This document shows, piece by piece, positions 18,071-25,925 of a DNA stretch of 46,626 nt. How positions within the stretch are numbered: position 1 is the first letter of the stretch; each line of letters opens with the position of its first letter. Location: positions 1 to 46,626 of the forward strand of contig JAEENL010000056.1 of assembly GCA_016283775.1 (NCBI GenBank), given 5' to 3'. Under the pieces are notes generated by a model that was not told the origin of the DNA, searched no databases, and was given only the letters and a program-made list of their open reading frames with translations. This stretch comes from Lachnospiraceae bacterium (GTDB taxonomy: Bacteria > Bacillota > Clostridia > Lachnospirales > Lachnospiraceae). The position numbers were made by a program, and so were the translations under genes.

Positions 18071-18592
18071 ATGAGCAAAGTTAAAGTCATTTTATTGTGG
18101 GTAGCAGTTGCTGTGTGCATGTTAATGGCGATCATCGCATTCCCGTCCTTTGCGAGCATCCTTTTCTTATGGGGCGGTCTTGCGCTGCTCCCTGTAAAGG
18201 GTCTCACGGCCTTTTTTGAACGTCACAAGATAAAACTCTGGGCGCGCGCGCTGGCCGTCGCAGTCATCTTCATTTTTGCCCTGATCATAATGCCCGGTAA
18301 GGAGACAAGCGTATCGGATATTTCGGAAATGTCCGAACAAAGCAGACAGAGTCTGTTCGTCGGCACATGGAGCTACGGCAAAGACCGCGCCGTTCCTACA
18401 GACTATAAGTTCAATTCCGACGGAACCTATTCGATGAGCAGCCAGGGCGGATCTCAGGACCACGGCACATACGAAGTAACGGAAGATACCGTCATCCTTC
18501 ATTCCGAGCTTTACGAAGACGACCTCGAGATGACGATCAAGAGTTCCAAGGTTCTTGAAGACTGGAACGGCGAGCAGTTAAAGAAAAAATAA
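18071..18592 (+). CDS. Membrane protein with extracellular lipocalin-like domain
   Basis: This 173-residue protein has two to three transmembrane helices (about 4-27, 30-45 and 57-75) followed by a beta-rich domain (about 98-165) with GTWSYGKD, FNSDGTYSM, HGTYEVTEDTVILHS, the signature spacing of small lipocalin-like domains that bind or sense small ligands. It follows the previous gene by 18 bp with AAGGAG before the ATG. It has the same design as the next protein. Function unknown. Confidence 0.72.
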   Translation: MSKVKVILLWVAVAVCMLMAIIAFPSFASILFLWGGLALLPVKGLTAFFERHKIKLWARALAVAVIFIFALIIMPGKETSVSDISEMSEQSRQSLFVGTWSYGKDRAVPTDYKFNSDGTYSMSSQGGSQDHGTYEVTEDTVILHSELYEDDLEMTIKSSKVLEDWNGEQLKKK

Positions 18593-18614
18593 GACATTTA
18601 CAAGGAGGACATAC

Positions 18615-19130
18615 ATGGTCTGTTATATCATCATGACACTCCTCGGAGCAGGCTTTGTCGTATACGGGATCAAAAAAAGCAAGATGATCCTGGTAGCGGG
18701 AGCTCTGCTTGCCGCGGCAGGTCTGTTTCTTACAGTCAGCACCATTATCCTGGTCAACGGGATAAAGCATCAGCCTCCCGCGCCCGAGATCGACTATGAC
18801 GCGCTTTTGGGCGACTGGATATTTGAGCAGAACGATCTTCCGGCGGGAGTGGATCCGTCTGCCGACTATTTCACGGAAGTGGCTTTTGTACTGGTAAAAG
18901 AAGACAGGACCTACAAGACCCACTGGTATTACGATGATTTCGACCATACCGGGACCATACAGGCAGAATATGAAAAGCTCTCCGACGGCACAGTCGTTCC
19001 CGTGTACATCTTCTATGAAAACGGAAAGACTCCCTGGATCAGAGCTTATCAGGTGCCCGATGACCCGAACACCTTTAAGGTAGGCACTGAGAATCTGGAA
19101 AGACTGGTAAAAAATATCGGAAACGGCTGA
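18615..19130 (+). CDS. Membrane protein of unknown function, lipocalin-like C-terminus
   Basis: This 171-residue protein has two transmembrane helices at the N-terminus (about 2-20 and 24-48), then an outward or cytoplasmic domain opening with LLGDWIFEQNDL and containing VLVKEDRTYKTHWYYDD, comparable with the GTW-type unit in its neighbours. ATG 18615 follows CAAGGAGG. No known family was recognised. Confidence 0.7.
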   Translation: MVCYIIMTLLGAGFVVYGIKKSKMILVAGALLAAAGLFLTVSTIILVNGIKHQPPAPEIDYDALLGDWIFEQNDLPAGVDPSADYFTEVAFVLVKEDRTYKTHWYYDDFDHTGTIQAEYEKLSDGTVVPVYIFYENGKTPWIRAYQVPDDPNTFKVGTENLERLVKNIGNG

Positions 19131-19172
19131 TCCGATGAAAAAAGGCAGTCTGAACAAAGGAGACAAGGAAAT

Positions 19173-20030
19173 ATGAAAAAGCAGATAAAGATCACATTGA
19201 TCGCTGCGCTTACAGTGCTTTGCATCTGTTTATGCGGATGCGGCGGCAAAGACACAGGAAACAATACAGACAACGGGAAAAATCCCGGGGTCACCAATAG
19301 CGGAAACAAAGGGAACAAAGACGGAGAGATCACCGGGGCCGACTGGAGGACCTGGGGTACCATAGACGGCACCGGCACGCTCGTTGCAGAAGGAAATGAG
19401 ACAAAGGTATGTGTCTGCCTGTTCGCCGACAGGGCCGAGCTCTACTACGATGAGCCGACACAGCGCCTCTACAAGACCATAGATTACGCACAGACTCTCA
19501 CAGACGAGCAGTATAAGCACGTTACGATCAACCTGACAGATTTCAACTACGATGACAACACCGACATCGCTATCGAGGTAGCGACAGATGAGGGGCTAGA
19601 ACTCAGGATGTGCTATGTTTACGACATTGGAGACTATGTTTACCTTCAGTCACTTGCTTATCCGCCGATCATTTTTGACGATAACGGGAACAATATCGAC
19701 GGCGCCGACTGGAGAACCTGGGGCATCATAGATGAGTACGGCACGATCTATGCCGACGGGCTGGAGTTTTATGTCTGCGCATGCCTTTACAATGACAGAG
19801 CCGAGATCTATTATGACGAGCCCGATCAGCGGCTGTACAGGACCATCGAATACGCGCAGACTCTGACTGACGAACAGCTCAAAAACGCAAAGATCATATT
19901 CTCGGAGTTAAACGGTGACGACAACACCGATATCACGATAGAAGTAGGTACGGAAAACACCACAGAGCTCAGAATGAGTTATGTTTATGACATGCAGGAA
20001 TATGTATACATGAAAGGAATTTCATACTGA
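19173..20030 (+). CDS. Lipoprotein made of two tandem copies of a ~110-residue domain
   Basis: This 285-residue lipoprotein has lipobox LCGC (Cys23), then a Gly/Asn/Asp-rich linker (25-52). The rest is a tandem duplication with a period of about 122 residues: GADWRTWGTIDG at 55 and GADWRTWGIIDE at 177; YYDEPTQRLYKTIDYAQTLT and YYDEPDQRLYRTIEYAQTLT; LRMCYVYDIGDYVY and LRMSYVYDMQEYVY. The nucleotide sequence is also similar, so the duplication is fairly recent or conserved by selection. I do not recognise the domain. It overlaps the next start by one base. Confidence 0.78.
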   Translation: MKKQIKITLIAALTVLCICLCGCGGKDTGNNTDNGKNPGVTNSGNKGNKDGEITGADWRTWGTIDGTGTLVAEGNETKVCVCLFADRAELYYDEPTQRLYKTIDYAQTLTDEQYKHVTINLTDFNYDDNTDIAIEVATDEGLELRMCYVYDIGDYVYLQSLAYPPIIFDDNGNNIDGADWRTWGIIDEYGTIYADGLEFYVCACLYNDRAEIYYDEPDQRLYRTIEYAQTLTDEQLKNAKIIFSELNGDDNTDITIEVGTENTTELRMSYVYDMQEYVYMKGISY

Positions 20031-20593
20031 TGAGCGAACAGAGAATTTGTCCCCGCTGCGGGGCCCCCATCCTTTCCGAAGTGTGCCAGTATTGCGGCAC
20101 CTATTTTGGCGAAGTATCCACACAGGAACTTGCAAGCGAATACCCGACGGTGGAGTGCACCCTTGCAAGATTCACACTTTTCGGAACGATCTTTCCCCTG
20201 ATCTTTGCCTTATGTCCGGTGCTTTTTGTATTGAAATACATTCTTGAGCCGGATACCATGGAGGAAGGTGCGTTTTCGATGATCGTGATAGCCATTATCG
20301 GTATCGTTGCAATGATATTCCTCGTTAGAAACATCTGGGCAGTCCTTTCCGTCTTTTTCATGGGAAAGAACATGAACGGCATTGTGTACGGATATATGGA
20401 TGACACCGTTTCCTACAACGACCGCCCCGGGCAGAAGATAAAGATCCTTGTGGATTCCGCAGAAGGCAAGCGTTTTATCCTGCTCCCTCTCGCAGGCACC
20501 ACAAAGCCTTATCCCGTAAACGGCCCCGTAAAGGTCAGAGCATACAAGAACAAAGCGATAGTAAAAGCGAAAAAAGACGAGGTCAAGTGGTAA
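20030..20593 (+). CDS. Zinc-ribbon membrane protein
   Basis: This 187-residue protein has an N-terminal zinc ribbon with two CxxC knuckles (CPRCGAPI and CQYCGTYFG, residues 7-27), then two transmembrane helices (about 52-72 and 85-110), then a basic beta-rich tail (RPGQKIKILVDSAEGKRFIL). Its ATG overlaps the upstream TGA by one base (TGATG context), so it is coupled to the duplicated lipoprotein. It ends the plus-strand cluster. Such ribbon-plus-helix proteins may act as membrane scaffolds; the role here is unknown. Confidence 0.78.
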   Translation: MSEQRICPRCGAPILSEVCQYCGTYFGEVSTQELASEYPTVECTLARFTLFGTIFPLIFALCPVLFVLKYILEPDTMEEGAFSMIVIAIIGIVAMIFLVRNIWAVLSVFFMGKNMNGIVYGYMDDTVSYNDRPGQKIKILVDSAEGKRFILLPLAGTTKPYPVNGPVKVRAYKNKAIVKAKKDEVKW

Positions 20594-20600
20594 GGAAAGA

Positions 20601-21317
20601 TCAGACCTGCTTTTCTACAGTTTTCACGTACAGCTTTTCTTCTTCAACGATAAAGCTCACTTTTATCCCGTTGTAATCCATTTTGTAGACCCGTTCGGGG
20701 TCACTCTGATACTGCGGGCGTGGGTCCTGTGCCAGGATGCGGATAAGGACATCCCGGTCATTTTCGGGGATCTGTTTAAGCACCTCCTCGGGAAAAACCA
20801 CATTCAGTGTGCCTTCTTTCTGGCTTAAGGAAAAGCCCCCCCTTGCATCCGGAACGGAGTCGGCATAGGGAAGATAAGGCTTTATGTCATAGATGGGCGT
20901 ACCTGAAACCATGTCAGCGCCGGAAATGCAAAGCACAGGAGCTTCAGCGCAGTCAATATCCACGCTTTCAAGCTTTACGACGCTTAAGCCCAGCCCGTTC
21001 GGACGGAAGGGCGAACGCGAAGCAAACACACCGACTCTGGTATTTCCACCGAGTCTCGGAGGCCTCACCGTTGGACGGAAAACGTCACGGCCGGCCTCTT
21101 CTTTATTTTCCGAAAATCCCCAGATGAGCCATAGATGGGAAAACCGGTCTATCTCTCGTATCGCGTTGACATCCCTGAATCCGGGCTCAAACACGATCTT
21201 TCCGGGGATCTCGGCAAGCCCGCTCTGGCGCGGCACACCGAATTTGTCCGTAAAGCCTGTGAAAATATGCGCCACAGGCTTTATTTCCATATTATCTTCT
21301 TTTTTGTCACAAGCCAA
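20601..21317 (-). CDS. trmO: tRNA (N6-threonylcarbamoyladenosine(37)-N6)-methyltransferase TrmO (TsaA/YaeB family)
   Basis: This 238-residue enzyme methylates t6A37 of certain tRNAs using S-adenosylmethionine. Diagnostic motifs are in order: FGVPRQSGL, FEPGFRDVNAIREIDRFSHL, WLIWGF, RPPRLGGNTRVGVFASRSPF, RPNGLGLS, and GADMVSGTPIYDIKPYLPYAD. The start is TTG at 21317, with AGAGGT 9 bases upstream; the internal ATG at 21290 lacks a good ribosome site. It lies 32 bp after feoB on the same strand, so the two may be co-transcribed. Its stop is only 7 bp from the stop of the convergent zinc-ribbon gene, with no clear terminator. Confidence 0.9.
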   Translation of the reverse strand: MACDKKEDNMEIKPVAHIFTGFTDKFGVPRQSGLAEIPGKIVFEPGFRDVNAIREIDRFSHLWLIWGFSENKEEAGRDVFRPTVRPPRLGGNTRVGVFASRSPFRPNGLGLSVVKLESVDIDCAEAPVLCISGADMVSGTPIYDIKPYLPYADSVPDARGGFSLSQKEGTLNVVFPEEVLKQIPENDRDVLIRILAQDPRPQYQSDPERVYKMDYNGIKVSFIVEEEKLYVKTVEKQV

Positions 21318-21349
21318 AGCGCACTTACCTCTTTCAAAAAGTCACGTTG

Positions 21350-23686
21350 TTACATTCCAAAAGCCATGCATATAAGTCTCACGATCACAGCAGCGATCCA
21401 TGCCACAACGCACTGCCATACCACCACTCCCGCTGCCCATTTTCTGCCGAGGTCTCTCCGGATAGCCGAAACCGCTGCCACGCAGGGCGTATAGAGAAGC
21501 GAGAAAACAAGGAGCGAAGCCGCGGTAGACGCGGAAAGCACCTGGGTTATGTCAGAATCAAACATTACCTGCATTGTGGAAACGACGCTCTCTTTTGCCA
21601 TGAAACCACTTATCAGCGAGGTGCAGATCCTGTAGTCGCCAAGACCGGCAGGCGCCATGAGCGGAGCGATCGCGCCGGAGATCACCGCAAGTATGCTGTC
21701 TTTTGAATCGGAAACAAGGTTAAAATGCGTGTCAAAACTCTGCAGGAGCCACACCACTATTGTTGCGACAAGGATAACCGTAAACGCTCTCTGCAGGAAA
21801 TCCTTTGCCTTTTCCCAAAGAAGCTGGGTAACGTTTTTTGCGCCCGGCATCCTGTAATTCGGAAGTTCCATGACAAACGGCACAGCATCCCCGCGAAACA
21901 TCGTCCCGCGATAGAGCACGGCAACCAGGATCCCGACAACGATGCCGAGGATATAAAGCCCCGCCATCACAAGCCATTTGTAATCCTTAAAGAACGCGTT
22001 TACAAAAAAAGCATAGATGGGCAGTTTTGCCGAGCAGCTCATGAACGGCGTGAGAAGGATCGTCATCTTTCTGTCGCGTTCACTGGGGAGAGTGCGTGTC
22101 GCCATGACCGCGGGAACCGTGCAGCCAAAGCCTATCAGCATCGGCACGATGCTCCGCCCGGAAAGACCGATCTTTCTGAGGAGCTTATCCATCACAAACG
22201 CGACTCTTGCTATATATCCGCTGTCTTCAAGGAGAGACAGGAAAAAGAACATTGTAACGACTATGGGAAGGAACGACAGCACGCTTCCCACGCCCGCGAA
22301 TATCCCGTCGATGATCAGGCCGTGCAGGAAATCATTCACTCCTGCGGCCGAAAGCCCCTTGTCCACAACATCGGAAAGCGCGGTGACTCCCATGTCGAGC
22401 AGGAACTGCAGCCCTGCTCCCACAACACTGAACGTGAGCCAGAACACAAGTGTCATGATCGCTATGAATGCAGGGATCGCTGTATATTTTCCGGTGAGGA
22501 TCCTGTCGATTTTTTCGCTTCTTGCGCGTTCTTTGCTCTCGCGCGGCTTTTTTACATTTGAACGGCAGACCTTGCGGATAAAGGAAAAACGCATGTCCGC
22601 CATTGCTGCCTGCCTGTCGAGGCCGCTCTCGTTTTCCATCTGGAGTACGATGTGTTCAAGCATTTCAAGCTCGTTCTTGTCGAGTCTTAGCTTTGCAATG
22701 ATGCGCTCATCGCCTTCTATCACCTTGCTCGCGGCAAATCGTAATGGAAGCCCCGCGTTTTTTACATGATCTTCGATAAGATGCGCAACCGCATGGATAC
22801 ACCTGTGGATCGCACCTCCTTTATCGTTTTCGTCGCAAAAATCCTGTCGGAGCGGCTTTTCCTGGAAATGCGCCACATGTATAGCGTGAGAGACGAGCTC
22901 GTTCACGCCCTCGTTCTTTGCAGCGGAGATGGGAACCACCGGGACTCCCAGCATGCTCTCCATCCCGTTTATGTTTATCGTTCCGCCGTTTTCGCGCACC
23001 TCATCCATCATGTTGAGAGCGACGACGAGCGGGATATCCATCTCCAGAAGCTGCATCGTGAGATACAGGTTTCTCTCGATATTTGTTGCATCAACGATGT
23101 TTATGATGCCCTGAGGCTTTTCGTTCAATACAAAATCCCGGGATACGATCTCCTCAGTGGAATAAGGAGAAAGTGAGTAGATGCCGGGCAGATCCGTCAC
23201 AAAAACGCCGGGATTGTTCTTTATCTCACCGTCTTTTCTATCCACGGTGACGCCCGGGAAATTGCCCACATGCTGGTTTGAGCCGGTAAGCTGGTTAAAA
23301 AGCGTGGTCTTTCCGCTGTTCTGGTTTCCCACGAGGGCAAAGTTTATCTTTGCGCCGTCGGGAAGCGGATCTCCGTCGCCTTTTGCGTGAAAACGTCCGC
23401 CCTCACCAAAGCCGGGATGCTCTATTTTTCTGCCTGTGATCTCTTTTTCCTCTTCGGTCTCGGTCACTGGTTCCGTCTCTATCTGTTTTGCGTCCGCAAG
23501 CCTTATGGTCAGCTCATATCCCTGGACTTTCAATTCTATGGGATCGCCCATCGGGGCGTATTTTACTATCTCCACCTTTGAACCCGGGATGACTCCCATG
23601 TCCAGAAGATGCTGCCGGAGCGCTCCCTCTCCGCCGACGGCCGTTATCACCGCCTTTTTTCCTATCTCAAGCTCATTTAATTGCAT
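21350..23686 (-). CDS. feoB: Ferrous iron transporter FeoB with fused N-terminal FeoA domain
   Basis: This is a 778-residue membrane transporter for Fe(II). Residues 1-75 form a FeoA/SH3-like domain (LNELEIGKKAVITAVGGEG, LLDMGVIPGS), usually a separate protein. The G domain follows: G1 GNQNSGKTTLFNQLTG, G2 Thr region FPGVTVDRKDG, G3 DLPGIYSLSPYSTEE, G4 NMMD. The channel part has about eight to ten helices and both gates, GFGCTVPAVMATRTLPSERD and SGFMAKESVVSTM. An in-frame ATG at 23710 exists, but it lies within a few bases of the predicted transcription start. The ATG at 23686 has AAGGG at good spacing, so I use it. No Fur or DtxR box was recognised. Confidence 0.92.
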   Translation of the reverse strand: MQLNELEIGKKAVITAVGGEGALRQHLLDMGVIPGSKVEIVKYAPMGDPIELKVQGYELTIRLADAKQIETEPVTETEEEKEITGRKIEHPGFGEGGRFHAKGDGDPLPDGAKINFALVGNQNSGKTTLFNQLTGSNQHVGNFPGVTVDRKDGEIKNNPGVFVTDLPGIYSLSPYSTEEIVSRDFVLNEKPQGIINIVDATNIERNLYLTMQLLEMDIPLVVALNMMDEVRENGGTININGMESMLGVPVVPISAAKNEGVNELVSHAIHVAHFQEKPLRQDFCDENDKGGAIHRCIHAVAHLIEDHVKNAGLPLRFAASKVIEGDERIIAKLRLDKNELEMLEHIVLQMENESGLDRQAAMADMRFSFIRKVCRSNVKKPRESKERARSEKIDRILTGKYTAIPAFIAIMTLVFWLTFSVVGAGLQFLLDMGVTALSDVVDKGLSAAGVNDFLHGLIIDGIFAGVGSVLSFLPIVVTMFFFLSLLEDSGYIARVAFVMDKLLRKIGLSGRSIVPMLIGFGCTVPAVMATRTLPSERDRKMTILLTPFMSCSAKLPIYAFFVNAFFKDYKWLVMAGLYILGIVVGILVAVLYRGTMFRGDAVPFVMELPNYRMPGAKNVTQLLWEKAKDFLQRAFTVILVATIVVWLLQSFDTHFNLVSDSKDSILAVISGAIAPLMAPAGLGDYRICTSLISGFMAKESVVSTMQVMFDSDITQVLSASTAASLLVFSLLYTPCVAAVSAIRRDLGRKWAAGVVVWQCVVAWIAAVIVRLICMAFGM

Positions 23687-23721
23687 TTTTCTCACCCTTC
23701 CCATATTCATAAAACACTTGT

Positions 23722-23750
23722 ATTGTAAAGGCTTTCGCAGTCCCAGTCAA
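23722..23750 (-). promoter_or_regulatory. Promoter of feoB
   Basis: On the minus strand, TTGACT (23750-23745), a 17-bp spacer and TACAAT (23727-23722) form a strong sigma-A promoter. The predicted start near 23715 supports translation from 23686. A perfect 10-bp palindrome, TTTACGTAAA (23759-23768), lies just upstream and could be an operator. Confidence 0.72.
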
Positions 23751-23831
23751 CAAAAACGTTTACGTAAAACGAAATCGGGCTCATACGGAGCCCTATCGGA
23801 GGCTCGTTTGTGAAAATGTATAAAAAACGTA

Positions 23832-23860
23832 TTGACAAATGACCAAAAATTGTGTATTAT
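23832..23860 (+). promoter_or_regulatory. Promoter of the second sugar transporter operon
   Basis: Consensus TTGACA (23832-23837), a 17-bp spacer and TATTAT (23855-23860). The start point should lie near 23867, giving a leader of almost 100 bases that contains an operator-like palindrome. Confidence 0.8.
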
Positions 23861-23912
23861 GACGGTGCAAGGCTAAAAGAATAATAATAAGCCTATATTT
23901 TTTGGAAATTTA

Positions 23913-23926
23913 CGAAATCGATTTCG
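23913..23926. promoter_or_regulatory. Perfect 14-bp operator-like palindrome
   Basis: CGAAATCGATTTCG is a perfect palindrome with a CG-type centre, in the leader about 50 bp after the predicted transcription start. That is a roadblock position often used by LacI-family repressors. Its left arm with one more base, ACGAAATCG, is repeated at 23769-23777 on the other side of the promoter. It differs from the sites near the lacI gene, so another regulator is likely. Confidence 0.6.
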
Positions 23927-23962
23927 CAACAATGCGGAGCGATAGTTTCGGAGGATTCGAAA

Positions 23963-24904
23963 ATGGCTGATAAAAAAGCGGTAGTCATAAAGAAAAAGAA
24001 GGAGAGCCTTTGGGCCAACACCAGAAAACACGTTCCCTATGTGATCTTCGCTCTTCCCGCTTTTCTGATCCTGTTTTTCATCATGTACGTACCCATGGGT
24101 GGTATCGTGATGGCATTCCAGGACTTCAAACCTTTTGACGGGTTCTTCCACAGTAAGTTTGTCGGATTTGACAACTTCGCGTTCCTGTTCAAGAGCAAGA
24201 GTATCTTCTTCCGAATGACCAAGAACACACTTATCTACTATGTCATCTTTACCGGAGTCGGAACCTTCTTAAATGTCGTACTTGCCATCGCGCTCGACCA
24301 GTTCGTTTTCAAAAAAGCGGGCCGCGTGATGCAGACAATGATGATCGTTCCCATCTTCATCTCCTATGCGGCTGTACAGTTTATCGTTTATGCGTTCATC
24401 GCAAGCGACAACGGTCTTATAAACAGAGTGCTCGGCACGAGCATTTCGTTCTACTCTGAAGCCAAGTACTGGCCGGTCATCGTTACCCTAACAAAGATAT
24501 GGAACTCGGTCGGTTACGGATCGGTGCTCTATATGTCGGTGCTCGCCGGCATCGACACGGCGCTTTACGAAGCGGCGCAGATAGACGGCGCGAACAAGTG
24601 GCAGCAGATCTGGCACATCACTCTTCCTTCACTTGTTCCCATGATCACGGTAATGCTCCTTCTTTCGGTCGGCAACATCATGAGATCGGATACAGGTCTT
24701 TTCTATCAGGTTACACGAAACAGCGGTGCGCTGTACGAATGGACGCAGGTTATCGATTCCTATGTACTTGATGCGATCCTTACCAATCCTAACTACGGTT
24801 TTACCGCTGCGGCAAGCCTTTTCCAGTCCACTGTCGGACTTGTGATGATGCTTATCGCAAACGCTACCGTCAAAAAGATCTCACCCGAAAATTCGCTGTT
24901 CTAA
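23963..24904 (+). CDS. Carbohydrate ABC transporter permease (LplB-like)
   Basis: This 313-residue CUT1 permease has a Lys-rich cytoplasmic start, a first helix HVPYVIFALPAFLILFFIMY, the PMGGIVMAFQDFKPFDGFF segment typical of LplB proteins, and an EAA loop YEAAQIDGANKWQQIWHITL (near residue 210). It is the first gene of a permease-permease-binding protein operon. The ribosome site GGAGG lies in the loop of a small hairpin (TTTCG/CGAAA, 23946-23962) that touches the ATG. Confidence 0.93.
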   Translation: MADKKAVVIKKKKESLWANTRKHVPYVIFALPAFLILFFIMYVPMGGIVMAFQDFKPFDGFFHSKFVGFDNFAFLFKSKSIFFRMTKNTLIYYVIFTGVGTFLNVVLAIALDQFVFKKAGRVMQTMMIVPIFISYAAVQFIVYAFIASDNGLINRVLGTSISFYSEAKYWPVIVTLTKIWNSVGYGSVLYMSVLAGIDTALYEAAQIDGANKWQQIWHITLPSLVPMITVMLLLSVGNIMRSDTGLFYQVTRNSGALYEWTQVIDSYVLDAILTNPNYGFTAAASLFQSTVGLVMMLIANATVKKISPENSLF

Positions 24905-24916
24905 GGGAGGCTAAAA

Positions 24917-25864
24917 ATGAAAGCCAAGGCTGATCTCAGAAAAGAAAAGAAAGAAAAAGAGTTTGAACCCGTTGAAAAAGGCAAAAAGACCTTCGGACAA
25001 TATGTCCTCGGCTTTTTCCTCCTGCTCTACACATTGTTCTGCGCACTTCCGGTGCTGCTGGTCTTCATAGTGGCCTTCACATCGGAGCAGGCGATACAGA
25101 AAAACGGCTTCAGCTTTTTCCCCGAAGAGTTTTCCATGAACGGTATGAACTCCGTTCTTAAATACGGAACACAGCTCATCACATCCTACGGAGTAACGAT
25201 CTTCGTCGTAGTCGTAGGCACATTCCTCGGACTCCTCACCATGAGCATGTACGCTTACGCGATAAGCCGTCCGGGATTCAGGCTCGCAAAGTTTTTGTCC
25301 ATCTACCTGCTCATCCCGATGCTCTTTAACGGCGGTCAGCTCGCGGGCTACATCGTGTTCACAGGTTATTACCACTTAAAGAATTCACTGCTTCTCCTGA
25401 TCCTTCCGATGTGCGTCACCACAATGAACGTCATCATCCTGAGGACCTACATAGCAAACAGCATCCCCGCGGAGCTTCTCGAAGCCGCAAAGATAGACGG
25501 AGCAAACGAATACAAAACGTTCTTCGGCATCTGCCTTCCTCTCATGAAGCCCTCGCTCGCGGCTGTAGGCTTCATGATGGCCACCGCTTACTGGAACGAC
25601 TGGCAGAACGCGGTGCTCTACATCGACAAGAACGCAAAGAAGCCTTTGCAGCTCCTTCTCTACAACATTCAGAAAAACATCGACTTCCTGCTGAACAACA
25701 ACAACGTTCCTCAGGCAGTAAGAGATGCGATGGGCGGACAGATCCCGAAATATTCGGCAACGATGGCAACGGTTATCGTAGTCATCGGACCCATCATGGT
25801 AGCTTATCCTTTCTTCCAGAAATACTTTGTAAAAGGCCTTACGGTTGGTTCCGTAAAAGGTTGA
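24917..25864 (+). CDS. Carbohydrate ABC transporter permease (LplC/YtcP-like)
   Basis: This 315-residue partner permease begins with a highly charged 35-residue cytoplasmic tail, then helices, with EAA loop LEAAKIDGANEYKTFFGICL (near residue 190) and the family ending PFFQKYFVKGLTVGSVKG. It lies 12 bp after the first permease with GGGAGG before its ATG. It forms the translocation pore with that protein; the ATPase is not encoded here. Confidence 0.93.
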   Translation: MKAKADLRKEKKEKEFEPVEKGKKTFGQYVLGFFLLLYTLFCALPVLLVFIVAFTSEQAIQKNGFSFFPEEFSMNGMNSVLKYGTQLITSYGVTIFVVVVGTFLGLLTMSMYAYAISRPGFRLAKFLSIYLLIPMLFNGGQLAGYIVFTGYYHLKNSLLLLILPMCVTTMNVIILRTYIANSIPAELLEAAKIDGANEYKTFFGICLPLMKPSLAAVGFMMATAYWNDWQNAVLYIDKNAKKPLQLLLYNIQKNIDFLLNNNNVPQAVRDAMGGQIPKYSATMATVIVVIGPIMVAYPFFQKYFVKGLTVGSVKG

Positions 25865-25925
25865 CAACGATATTTGAGGGCTAAGCCTTTAAATATAAAA
25901 CAAACACATTTACAGGAGGATTTTT

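Noticed and set aside
23777-23805. GGGCTC/GAGCCC hairpin as a terminator or attenuator
   Set aside because: It lies upstream of both divergent promoters and has no T run, so it is not in either predicted transcript.
23687-23962. Fur or DtxR box in the feoB control region
   Set aside because: I could not find a convincing 19-bp Fur or DtxR palindrome; only the unrelated TTTACGTAAA and CGAAATCGATTTCG palindromes are present.
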